Source of the DNA: Diprion similis
Taxonomy: Eukaryota; Arthropoda; Insecta; Hymenoptera; Diprionidae
NCBI RefSeq assembly: GCF_021155765.1
Contig: NC_060114.1
Span: 1,488,001-1,552,000 of the forward strand
Length of the DNA: 64,000 bases
Direction of reading: 5' to 3'
The position numbers and the translations under genes were made by a program. The notes beneath the pieces were generated by a model, which was given only the letters and a program-made list of their open reading frames with translations, was not told the DNA's origin and made no database searches. Shown here in pieces: positions 33,001-45,000 of the stretch (positions are counted from its first letter, which is position 1; every line of letters starts with the position of its first letter).

Positions 33001-36000
33001 ATTTGTCTAAGGGGAAGTGTTAAAGTGTATATTCAAATATTCACGGCTGACGCCATATTGTAATAATCTTAGTCTATGCTGAGGGGTGCACAAACATTGG
33101 CGTAGCCAGCACTTATTTCTGGGGGGGGCCTAGGAGGGGCTGGTTTGACGAAAAAAAACTGGCTTTGTTTACAATCATGTTTTTTTATGAATAAAATTTA
33201 CATAATAATCAACAATCATGTAACACACATAAAATATGACACTTGTTTTGCTTTGATCACACGTTCATATTGACATTAATATCAAACTTTGGCAATACCT
33301 TAAAAAATAATGAATGAATTTTTATTCGTTCTTTAATTTTGTCTTTAAACCAGTATCAGTCTTTAAACATTACTTTCAGTAGATACTCAATTAAATAAGT
33401 CTTAGTTTTCTATTTTTTTCTGCAAATCGGTTCAACACTTTTTCAGCTGGAATTTTTTTTTTAACAGTGTCATTCTCTATGTTGAGCAGTGACATATGAG
33501 AGAATCGTTCCTGAAGCATTGTGCTTCTAAGCCACGTTTTTATCCGCCTCATAGCAGAAAAACTTCTCTCGCAGCCGGCGGAACTCACTGGGAGTACTAT
33601 TGCTGCTTGGAGAAGTTTATATAAATTAGGGCAGTACTCTTTTTTAATATGCTTTCTAAAATTTTCAGCATTCATTTCGTCATTTTTAAATTGAAGCATG
33701 TTTTTCATGACCATCGCTTCAGCTTCTAAGGCTGAAGTATCAATTATTAAGATTTTTTTATAATTATTGATGAAATCCTCTCCGTTCTTCATATCCAATT
33801 TCAAAAAAGCATCAACTGCACGAGCTAACGGTACATTTTCAAATCGGCGTTTTAGATTTACAATAATATTATCAACTACTTGGTAGTAAATGTTGATCTT
33901 CCAGTACTCTTCTGGTGGTGTATCGGCCGGCAAATCTAATGTATTACTTTTGCCCACAGTTAACTCAGTATAAAAGTCCTTTTGTTGACGTCTCCGTTTT
34001 GATACTCTAACAGGTTCTAGTGAAATCTCTTGCTTTATAGCAAACTGCTCGATATCTGTCCAAATTTTGAACTGATTCCTGCATGCTTCAAAAGTACCTA
34101 TAGTACTTTCTATGAGATCACTAGCCTGACCAAGAGTTGCATTTTGTGTCTGAAAAAATTTACTCAGTACATTCACTATAGCGAGAACTGAGTGAAATGT
34201 GTGTAAAGAGACGACAAACTCTGGTTTCGTAATAATTGTTAGCAATCCGAGTGCTTCTACTGTGTGCTTGTCTCGGTTTTTAGTGATCTCTTGTTCCAGA
34301 GCCAATTTAATTGCCTCATAATTTGTCAGTAATGCTTTGCAGTTTTCGTAGCGACAACTCCATCTGGTAGTACTTAGACTTCCCATTTCACGGTTGGTAT
34401 TAATTCCAAGAGTGCTTTGTAATTTTTTTAGGCTGGCATGATGACCAGGTTGTGAGAAGTGGATATACAAAGCTTCAAGGCCGTTAAAAAATGTCTTTGC
34501 CAGTGAAACATTTGCGCACGAATCAACAACCACCAGATTAAGCTTGTGTGCTAAACAATGAATGTAAATTGCGTGAGGGTGAGTTTCTTTTATAATCGCC
34601 TGTAGGCCTCGATTTTGACCAGACATGACGCTGGCGCCATCATAAGACTGCGCAAGAATTGGAACATCACCCAAACGGTGTTTATTCAAAGTGTCCAAAA
34701 TTAGTGTAGCCAGTCCTTGCGCATCTCTAGAGGTGGAACAATTAATGAAACCTATAAATCTTTCGACAATATCCAGACCGTTCGCATATCTTATGGTCAT
34801 TGATAATTGTTCCTCTTTAAAGCATTTGGCCTCATCCACACTCAAAGAAAAAAAGCCACATGCTTTAGCTTCTTTCACAATTTCCTCCAGAGTAAGGTTT
34901 GCTATCAAGTATCAGTTAGAAAAGATGGCTGTCACCTGTGGTCTATGTCAATCTGACGTTACAAAAATTTCGTACTCTACAACGTGTAAAGGTCCGTGCA
35001 AAAAATATTTCCACCATGCATGCATCAAGAAAGAGAGGGGAATCCCGCAGGATGACGTACTTCCGAGGGGTTACCAGTATGTGTGCATAAAATGCACAAA
35101 AACACAGGAGGAACCAAAAGCTACCGCTGTACCAGGAAAATCAACCAACAATGATGCTGGTGAATCAGGCAATATGGAGGGAATTCTTGTTGGATCACAT
35201 CATATTAGACAGGATAGTACTGCAAATAACATTCAACAAATAAAAATAACGCACGAAAACCTAACCAAAAAATTCGACACCCTAGACAGAAACATGAATC
35301 ACAACACCGCCGAAGTCGTCAATATGAGGGCTGTGGTGACATCTTGCGAACAGGCTGCCAATTTCTGTTCTGACAAAGTAGACGAGCTGACCCGGATGGT
35401 AACGGAGCTAACGAGAAGCAATCGAGAAATGGAAGCCACATGTAATGAAATGAAAAAACAAAATTCCGAACTGAGCACAAGATGTGACAACCTTGAAAAA
35501 AAACTCAACGAAATTGAGCAAAAAGGAAAAAACAATGAGATTGAAATCTACGGTTTGCCGGAAGTGCAGCAAGGTAACCTCACGAACGTAGTCCACAATA
35601 TAGCAAAAACCATTAACGCCAATTTCAAACACGGAGACATTGTAGATATCTTCAGGGCAAAGGCAAAACCAAACAAAAAGCAGCCTATCATAGTCAGGAT
35701 GAACAACAATGAAAACCGCAACATCTGGCTAGAAAAGCGAAGGACACTAATTCAGACAAATCATAATATAGAAGGCATACCAAAAACGACCAAAATATAC
35801 ATAAGTGAAGCTCTAACAATCGCAAATAAATCTCTCTTGTATCACACAAAATCTTTCGCGCACGAAAATAATTATAAATTTGTATGGGTGAAAGACGGTA
35901 AAATCTTTCTTAGGGAAACAGAAGAAAGTAGAATTATTAGGATTGACTCATTGACTCAACTCCAAAAACAACGATCGATAAATGCAGTATCATCGGAAAC

Positions 36001-39000
36001 ATAATATATCGAAGTAAAAGACTAAAAGAACAACAACATGGATAACTGGATCACACATATAGAGAATCACGAAGAAATTGGTACGAAAACATACAACACT
36101 GATTACCTAAACATATACGACGAAACCGATAATCTGAAACAACAGCTCACAGAGAGAAACGAACTCACCATATTCCAGATGAACATTAGAAGCATTAGAC
36201 GACACGCCGACGAACTCGTTATACTCATGCAGCAACTACAAGTAAAACTGGACATTATCATACTTACAGAAAGCTGGATGGACAAATATGAAGAACATAT
36301 CAAAGACGGAGATTACACAACCTTCTGGACAGGAAACAAAATCTCCGACAGAGATGGAATTGTAATTCTGGTAAAAAAAGGGCTACAAGCTAAGAAGGGT
36401 GTATGCCAGATTGAAGCGGCTAATGTGATCAAACTCCAAATACGCACACAGAAGGAAGAGTTCGTGATTTATGCGATTTACAGGTCGCCTTCAGGCAAGG
36501 TAGATGAGTTTCTAAAAAGCCTCAATGAAGAAATGGAAAAAGAAACATCAAACAACATTATACTTGCTGGAGACGTTAACATTGACACCCTAGATCGGAT
36601 CAGATCCAAGGAAAAAGAGAACTACTTGAACATAATGTACAACCACGAATTTATATCCTGCATAAATGTTCCAACTCGGGTAACAGACAACAACAGCACA
36701 TGTATCGACCACATCTTCGTTAAACAAAAACATGCCAAAAACGTCAAAGCAAGTGTCATCCAAACTAACATAACAGATCACTTCTCGACGATGATACAAA
36801 TGAAGACCGTCAAAGCAGTGCAACCGGATATAATTGAAATAAAAAAAATCGACTACAACAAAACCAGAGAATCTCTGGGGAGAGAAGAATGGCAAGAAGT
36901 GACAACACAAACTGATGTCAATAAAGCCACGGAAGCCCTGATTAAAATAATAAAATGGACAATCAATGAAGCAACAAATACCAAGACCATAATAACAAAC
37001 ACAAAATGGAAAAAAATAAAACCATGGATCACACAAGGCATAATCACATCTATTAGAAAGAGGGACGAGATGGCGAGAAAGCTTCGGAGAAACAAAAACG
37101 ACACCGTACAAAAAGAAGAATACAGGATATACAGGAACAGTCTCACAAGACTTATAAAAGCAACAAAAAACTCTTATTACAGTAAGCAAATAGAAAAAGC
37201 AGGCAATGACCAGAAGAGGATCTGGCAAGTAATCAACGAAAATCGATATGAAAAAGTGGACAGAAACAAGGAACGTGTATGTACAATAAAAATAGGAGAA
37301 ACGAAAATAACCGACCCTAAACAAATTGCCAACAGCTTTAACGAGTTTTACATCAGTATGGGTAAGAATCTCGCCAAAAAAATCCCAAAAACCAAGATGA
37401 AAAACACAAAAAACGAAATAAACATAAAGGACTCAATATTCCTGACACCAATATACGAAGCAGAAATAAAAAAACACATAATGGAGCAGAAAAACAGTGC
37501 ATCCACGGGACATGACAACATTAAAGCCGAATTTCTCAAACACAATGTAGAATACCTTACAAAACCCCTAGAATACATATTCAATCTTAGTATAGAAAAA
37601 GGAATATTTCCGATACACTTTAAGACAAACACCATAACGACTATATATAAGACAGGGGATAAAATGGACATGGCCAACTATAGGCCCATAGCTATCACCA
37701 GTGCGATAGGAAAGCTCCTTGAGAAATGTATGAAAACTAGGCTGATAAAACACATGGACAAGCACAACATCATTTCAGAAAATCAATATGGATTCAGACA
37801 AAATTGCAGCACACAGGATGCGATCTACTCACTAACAAAGTACATATACGGGAAGATAGACAAAAAGAAGAAAGTAGTAGGAGTGTATCTAGACCTAGCG
37901 AAAGCTTTCGACACGGTGCCACATCAAAGACTGTTGGAGAAAATGGAAGCAATAGGGATCAGGGGCATCTCTCTGCGATGGTTCGGAAGCTACCTGACAG
38001 AAAGAACGCAACAAGTAAAACTAGGAACATCATATAGTGAACGAAAAATTACGGAATGCGGAATACCCCAAGGGACTGTCCTATCGGCAATCTTGTTTAA
38101 CGTATATGTAAATGATATATGCAACATGAAAATGTCATCGAAAATATTAGCATACGCCGACGACACTGTCATATTGACTGCAAAGGATACGTGGAAACAA
38201 GCCTTTGAAACAGCAAACCAAGACCTGAATGCAGTATATGAATATCTTAACGAACACCTACTATCCCTGAATGAGAAAAAAAACCAAATATATGACATAC
38301 GCATCCAGCAAAATAGGAGAAGAAACAAGAGGACCGGAATTTTCAATTAAACTACATAGATACGATACAACAAACAAGAAATGTACGTATGAAGAAATTG
38401 AAAAGACAGAAGAAATGAAGTACCTAGGAATAATCATTGACCAAAAACTAACATGGAAGACACATATACTTCAAACATCGGCAAGAATCCGAAAACTGAT
38501 ACACACCTTCATCAATTTACAAAATATGGTAGACAAAACAACAATGAAAAAAGTATACTATAGTCTCGTGAACTCCGTACTAGAATACGGTATAATAGGC
38601 TGGGGTGGAACATACAGCAAACATCTAAAACCGCTGGAAATAACTCAGAAGCTAATCCTAAGAATAGCGTACAAGAAGGATAGAAAATACTCCACCGAGA
38701 AATTATATGAAGAAACGGGACTACTGGACATTAGACAAACTTACATGAAGGCTGCAGCAATAAAGATTCATAAATCGAATTTAACGGACGAAGAATACCA
38801 GATCGTACACGCGCATGATACAAGGGCAAGAGTCAACAAAGAGGTAACAAACCTGAAAACAAACACAACGAAAGGACAACACCAAGCTGACTACATGGGC
38901 CGAAAAATATATAACGAACTCGATAACGAAATGAGAAAACAACCAACACTCAGATTCAAAAAAAACATGAAACAATGGATTTTCAGCAGAGGAAGAGAAT

Positions 39001-42000
39001 ACTTCAACAAAATTACAAGCCAGGAATGAAACAGATAAAACCTACAAATCAGAACACAGGACGGACAACACAGACAAAATAATGAAAATAAGTAAGCCGA
39101 ACCCTTGACACCCTACGCACAAGTTTCCGAACTTATGTGGGGAAGGGCGACGCACTCTACATGGAGGTACACATCGTAGATTATAAGTTAATTTTCACGC
39201 AGACAGAAATGAAAAAAAAAAAAAAAAAAAAAAAACATTGTATAAAATTACAAGTATAACTATGTAGCGTATTTTAAAAAAAATGTATTGTGTTCACCGA
39301 AATGGATATCCAATAAACTAAACTAAACTAAACTATCACCTCAATTATTTCATTTTGTATATCTGGGCTGCAGTAATTGTAGTGTTTTTCAAAGTGGAGT
39401 GAAAATTTGTCATCGTATTTAGAAAAAAATTTAGCAATTTCCAAGAAGTTACCTCTATTTTTAGAAGATGGGTCCTCTCGGTGCCCTCTTAAAGGCAAAC
39501 CCTGCCGAACAAGGGTCAGTACTATGTCAATAAGTTTTGTTAAGTATTCTCTGTTTTGAACAATTTCTTCCTCTTGCTGTTTCATAAGTTGTTGATGAAC
39601 ATCTCCAACTGTAAAAGATTGACGGTAGGAGACATACATTTGGCTGCATTCAGCGTGAGGCGATGATTCTGAGTGTTTTTTTAACGCCTCTGCTAGTTTT
39701 TTCCAGTTGTTAAAACCACTTTTCACAAATTTTTCATTTTGATCGCGTATATTTCCCTTGTTGAAGTGTCTGCATACGAAACAGTAGACTTTATCTTCTT
39801 CTTTGCTGTATTCCAACCAGCTATTATATGATTCATAATATCTCGACGAAAATGATCTCAATTTTGTTCCAAATTTTGTTTTTGGGAAATTTATAACGGG
39901 TTGTGATGGTCCAACTTGAAGAGTGCCTAATTCGTTTGGTTTGTCAACATTTTTAGAAAAAGATCTCGTGGAATCACTGACGACGATATCCGTTTGTACG
40001 GCTGAGTCGGCTGACTGTGACGTTGATGCTGGCAAGCATACAAGGGAGTTTTCTGAATCCTTTGTACTTTGAACCTCCTTTTTTTTGTTCAGACAAGATT
40101 CCTGTATTAAGTTTGTTGATGATTCGCATGTAGGAATACTAGGTCTTATTACATCTACCTCCGTGTTATTTCCACGTGTCCTTGGAGGATTGGTTTGGGT
40201 TTGAAAAAAAGATCTGATATCTTTAAATTTCTTCATGTTCAAATCTAGAAAAAAAGTGTTTGTATCCTATTAAACTGAATCCATAATTGTACAATCGTAC
40301 TTAGACAATTGAAATTATTTTACATATTATTAATAGGTACAGTAGAACCTCGACCTCGATTATCCGAACCCATTGGGACCGGGCATAGCTCGGATAATAG
40401 AAACGGGTAGCCGTGGGTAGCGCCAGCGGTTTTACATGTTGCATACGAACAAAAAAAAAGACAAATATTATAACGTTAAAAAAAAATCACTAAAATTTTA
40501 AACCTTTTTTCGCTCACTCAAGCATTCATCAGTGCCACTGAAAATGTTCGGATAACGGAGGGTTCGGATAATGGGAGTTCGGATAATCGAGGTTCTACTG
40601 TAATTGTCAAAAGTACAAAACAAAACAACGCATGAAGAAGTAAATATAGCTAGTAGGTATAGGCACCAGTGGGCAGTGGGCACTAACAATATTACATGTA
40701 ATGCAACTTAATATTTATTTTCAGTATTAATTTGGAATTCCTGTGGCTGTTTAAGTAAAATATGTTACTCTTGATTTTAGATGTACAGGACAGACAATAA
40801 TAACAGAACACATATGTATTTAACAAATTTTATATTACCTTTAGTATGCAATACATTTTTTTATCAAGTATTTTCACAAAGAGAAACTGCTGTTTCTGAG
40901 CAGAGAAATAAAATCAGATTTATTAAGTAATAAAATTTAGTCTATGAGATAAAAGTGTCTGTTCATATTGTGTTTTATAGAAATCAATTGATATCATAGA
41001 ATGTCTAGACAAATGACTATAACCTACAACAACAAAAACTTAAAATGTTGACTCACCTGTATAGAACTCTTTCTGTGCATCATTCATCAAGATTCAAAAA
41101 CCACGTCGTTAATATCAAATATCAAATTACATTGTTAGGAAATAAAAAACAAAACAATAGACAGTTCATTCGTCGTATGTACGTAGCACGTAGCGAACTC
41201 GTCTGACGTCTGATCAGGTTCGCGCGCGTCCACCGCACGGCACGGGCCGCGTTCCGAGCGCATCAGATCAGAGCCAGATAGTTCTCGCGGTCTCCGCGTG
41301 TACTTCTCGTCCATATACGTGTGTCGACAGTTTGCCATCTGATGGTATTACGTGCGACAATCGCGGCGTTAGCGTTCGATTCCCGATTGACACTTTTATT
41401 TTTGATTTTTTAAATAATTAAAATAAGTTGAATGTTTATTTCTTGTAATGAACTTACGAATAAGTAATACTAGTATTCAATTTATTTTAATTAAAAAAAT
41501 AAAAATAACAGCGTTGGTCGGGAATCAAACCGAGAACTCGGGTCTTGCAGCAAAAAACCAGTAAAATAGTGCATGCTTGGCTTTACTTCATTACCGACTG
41601 AATTGATTTTTATTTATATGATAATATTATCGGTAATATCAATCGATTACTTGAATTTAATTATTTTGGATCGTCTTTTTCTGGGGGGGGGCACCGGGCT
41701 TTCTGGGGAGGGCCGTGCCCACCCCTGCCCCCTCCTGGCTACGCCAATGTGCACAAAAAGGCTAGAATTCTTCTTCACTTCCGCTCCTTCTTCTATCTTG
41801 CAAAGTATTTTTACTGTAACAAGTGTTTATAATAAAGATGCTTCAGAATCTTAATTTTACTCTGCAATCAATACGTTTAAACCCACCTGCACCAACACTT
41901 AGAACGATAGTGACAAGAAAATAATATTGAAATTACGACAAAACGGCAATTAGCGAAAGAGATTGACAGTCATTTTGTTAAAATATAAAACAATGATTAC

Positions 42001-45000
42001 TTGATTAAGTAAGAATAATAAGTTTAAATATGGGCGCGCTTTCCTATTAGATATAGTTGGCAGTGTGTTCAACCATTTCGTCCATACCTCCTTACCAAAG
42101 ATGTAGAAGTGCCCCCACTCCTCTCTACTCCCTGTCTCTCTTTCTCTCGATATATATGATGTAAGATATAAATGTGCGCAATAAAAGTTCAAGTACTCTG
42201 TCAATAACAAATCGATCCCTAATTATTCTTAACATCCACAAACCTTCATAACACATTTACAATTCACAAATATCGGTAGCTTATACAAGAGAATTATTCA
42301 CGGCAAGTGAATCGATAACTAACAACAGTCAAATTACGGTATTAATTTAACAAGGAAATTCGAAATTACGATAACGAGAGAAAATACAAAAATTATACGA
42401 GATTAAGAGATTTAGAGACGGGATCGCGAGATAAAAATAATACTGTTAAATTATCTCTACTTTGTTTTTTCGGTGAAAATAAATGTTTATAGCATTTCTC
42501 TTTATGTCCTGTTATCATTACTATTTCTATTTTTTTATTTTTAACGATTACATTTCTTTTTCTCGATTACTCTCGATAAGGTATACCCGGCATTCCTTGC
42601 ATGCTTTCTCCTACACCTGTCTCTCTGTACCTCTCTTTCACCTCTTTGCGCAGTGCTCGGTGCGCACGCACATACGCCTTGCCGTCATGCATGAATTCAC
42701 TTATACATATATCTCAACAAATACACTAAATACACCTGTTTACAACAAGCAACTTACGATAACAAAGAAATACGATATTCGGGAAACAAGAAAATATTAC
42801 AAGGCAATAAGAAATGTAAATCAATAATAAGCGATAGAAAACAAAGGTGCGGTAGTATTTAGCGGCTTAATCTACGCTCAGCTGTACTCCAAGTAGCTCG
42901 ATATACGATACGAAATTCATGCACAAAGTAGATAATATAAAATAGGCGATACGATACAAAGCGATAGGCAACACTAGTAAAGAAAATTAAAGATAGCGAT
43001 AGTAATAGACAGTAGAAATTACACAAGCAATTCTAGCATAAAAGTTACGAGAAGCAAAGAAATTCAGAAATACAAAAGATAGTTATTCGGTAGTTACGAG
43101 TCGCTCACGATAAGTTTTCGGAAATTGATTACGAAACGAAATCATGCAGTCGCACGGCGGCTTACTGTTGGAAAAATGAGTTTATCGAACTCGTATCTCC
43201 CGCTCCTGCGTGCGCTCTAAGGGAAAGACGGTTTGAGCTTTTGACGAGAGGAGTGCTGGTGTGGACGGATGTGTGTGGAGCGTTCTGTCTTCCGGCGAAT
43301 GAGTAAGAGAAACCACGACGTTGTTAATTCAGTATCAATAAAATATTTCTTCTTCATCAAGTTTCATCCGGCGTTTATTGTTTACCGATTAATACAAAAC
43401 CATTCCTTCTCATCCGAAATATCCCAACAGGTTATGGGCCCAGGACGTTTCGAGAGGAATTGTGTATTAAGCAGTTATTTTTCGTCGAGTTGCTAAGCAA
43501 CAGGTCGGTCGTACCGTGGAGCACGTGGCAGCCATTGTGTGTGCCGGTCCGTGAGAGTGTCGTGTTGAGCGACGGTAATCGGAATAATAAGCGTGTGCGG
43601 GTCGAGGCTAGGCGAAAATGTCGGACGATTTTTCGGTGAGACGGGTCGAGAAGCTTGATGGCTCGAATTTCCTAACGCGGAAATTTGAGATGAAGGCAGT
43701 GTTTCGAGCAGCAAAAGTGCATAGTGTCATGGACGGTTCGGACGTGCCGGCGGCGGATGCCACAGCGGCGGAAAAGAGCGCGTGGGAAGAGAAAGATGCG
43801 AAAGCAAAAGTGCTGATCTCGACGTCGATCGAGAGGTCGCAGTTGATTTCTCTTATAACGTGCGAAACCGCGAAAGAAATGTGGGACGCGTTGTCCGGAC
43901 AGTACGAACAAACGTCGTCGTCGAGCAAGTTGCATTTGCTGAACAAGTTTCACGCGTATCGAATGGAATCGGGGGACACGGTGGTGCAACATGTTGCGAA
44001 AATTAAAAATATGGCGTTGCAACTAAGGAATGTCGGTGCAGTAGTGCCCGACGACACCGTGATGGCGAAAATTCTTTCGGGTTTGCCACCGAGTTACAAC
44101 GGGTTTCAGACGGCGTGGGATAATATCGACAGTGCGCATCAGACGATTCAAAGCTTAACAGAGCGACTCGTGCGCGAGGAATCAAGGCACGTGACGAGTG
44201 GTGACGCAGTCGAGGTATTGGCCGCGATCAAGAGCGGCGGTACGAAGAAAAAAACGCAGAGCTCGAAACCAAAGAAGGACCTGAAAAACATAAAGTGTTT
44301 TAAGTGTCACGAAAAAGGCCATTTGCAACGTGACTGCCCTCGGAAGACCAGTGGTGGGGGAAAAGCCAAAGATGGAGATGAAACAAAGAAGTTTGTGCTC
44401 GTGGCGAACGTGAAAAATGATGGACTGACGACGTCGAATGGACGCGTCGGTATCTCGGACAAACAAGTGCGACGCTTACTCGAGGTCGATAAGGCAGAGA
44501 CCTGGATTGGCGACAGCGGGGCTTCTCGTCATCTTACTTATCGGCGTGAGTGGTTCGTAAATCTCCGCACGGGTGTTGGTGGCTCGGTCGTACTCGGTAA
44601 CGGCTACGAGTGTAACATCGAGGGAGAGGGCGATATCGAACTCGAAGCTTTCGTCGATGGTCGATGGAATTCTGTGCGGTTCGAGAAAGTGTTGTATGTT
44701 CCGGAGATGAAGAAAAATCTGTTAGCGTTGGGAGCCTGTGCCAAGAAAGGTTGTTTCATCGGAATCGACGAGGACAGTGTAACAGTGACGTTGAAGGACG
44801 AAATAGTGATGACTGGTGTGAGTCTCGGCAACTCGATTTATCAAATGCTTGTTCGCGTGGTGTTACCGACAGAGTCGATGGAAGTAAACGTATCGACGGC
44901 CGATCTGAAAAAGTGGCATGAGCGTTTAGGACATGTTGGTGCGCGTGCTCTCGAGGACATGGTGAAAAATGAACGTGTGACTGGCGTAAAGCTAAAGAAC

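Larger units (their letters stand above)
34908..39332 (+). mobile_element. LINE (Jockey/CR1-like) inserted in the hAT-C gene
   Basis: 4,425 bases flanked by CTATCA (34902-34907 and 39333-39338). Two frames, ORF1 and ORF2, lie on the plus strand. The 3' end is a short tandem array (AACTA)n after AATAAACTAAACT, rather than poly(A); a run of about 23 A lies inside the 3' UTR near 39210. ORF1 starts 17 bases from the 5' end, so the copy is probably nearly full length. The clade is uncertain. Confidence 0.85.
33391..40242 (-). pseudogene. hAT-C transposase (TTF finger, DUF4371), split by a LINE
   Basis: N-terminal part 40242 down to 39333, C-terminal part 34901 down to 33391. Without the LINE and one copy of its target duplication these sum to 2,421 nt, a multiple of three, so the pre-insertion gene was open (about 806 residues). 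The N-terminal part has Ser/Thr-rich sequence, then a TTF-type finger region (DKVYCFVCRHFNKG, GFNNWKKLAEALKKH) and LPLRGHREDPSS. The C-terminal part has FFSLSVDEAKC (first Asp), AQSYDGASVMSGQNRG (second Asp), HCLAHKLNLVVVDS, TTRWSCRYENCK and the dimerisation motif VSSAGCERSFSAMRRIKTWLR. The only visible break is the LINE. Confidence 0.88.
33095..41749 (-). mobile_element. hAT-C: ZMYM1-type hAT inserted in the copia-2 LTR
   Basis: The ends CATTGGCGTAGCCAG (33095) and TGGCTACGCCAATG (41749) are inverted repeats. An exact 8-base duplication TGCACAAA lies at 33087-33094 and 41750-41757, as expected for hAT. G-rich runs follow the inverted repeats on both sides. The transposase gene is on the minus strand and is interrupted by a LINE; a pogo-like MITE lies in its 5' region. 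Confidence 0.92.
40243..41749 (-). other. hAT-C 5' region, non-coding
   Basis: Between the transposase start and the right inverted repeat no gene is supported. It contains the pogo-like MITE (40340-40600), a GC-rich stretch with CpGs at 41160-41345, a pair of inverted T-arm-like segments (41363-41535) and, next to the end, G-runs and CCCCTGCCCCC. Confidence 0.6.
28648..41897 (+). mobile_element. copia-2, split in its 3' LTR by hAT-C
   Basis: LTRs of 217 bases begin TGTTAAAGTG and end ACCAACA: 28648-28864, and 33018-33094 joined to 41758-41897. The 5-base duplication CTTAG flanks it (28643-28647 and 41898-41902). The primer site GGTTATGGGCCC starts at 28865 and a purine tract AAGGGGAAG precedes the 3' LTR. 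I count about four differences between LTRs, so it is older than copia-1, copia-3 and copia-5. The coding region is damaged (frame change near 29551, TGA at 30531, altered RT active site). Confidence 0.9.

Noticed and set aside
41370..41392. Complete tRNA gene
   Set aside because: Only a T-arm-like segment is present; no acceptor, D or anticodon arm can be drawn.
42483..42827. 114-codon frame in unassigned segment 2
   Set aside because: Phe/Tyr-rich product read from low-complexity sequence; no motif and no promoter.
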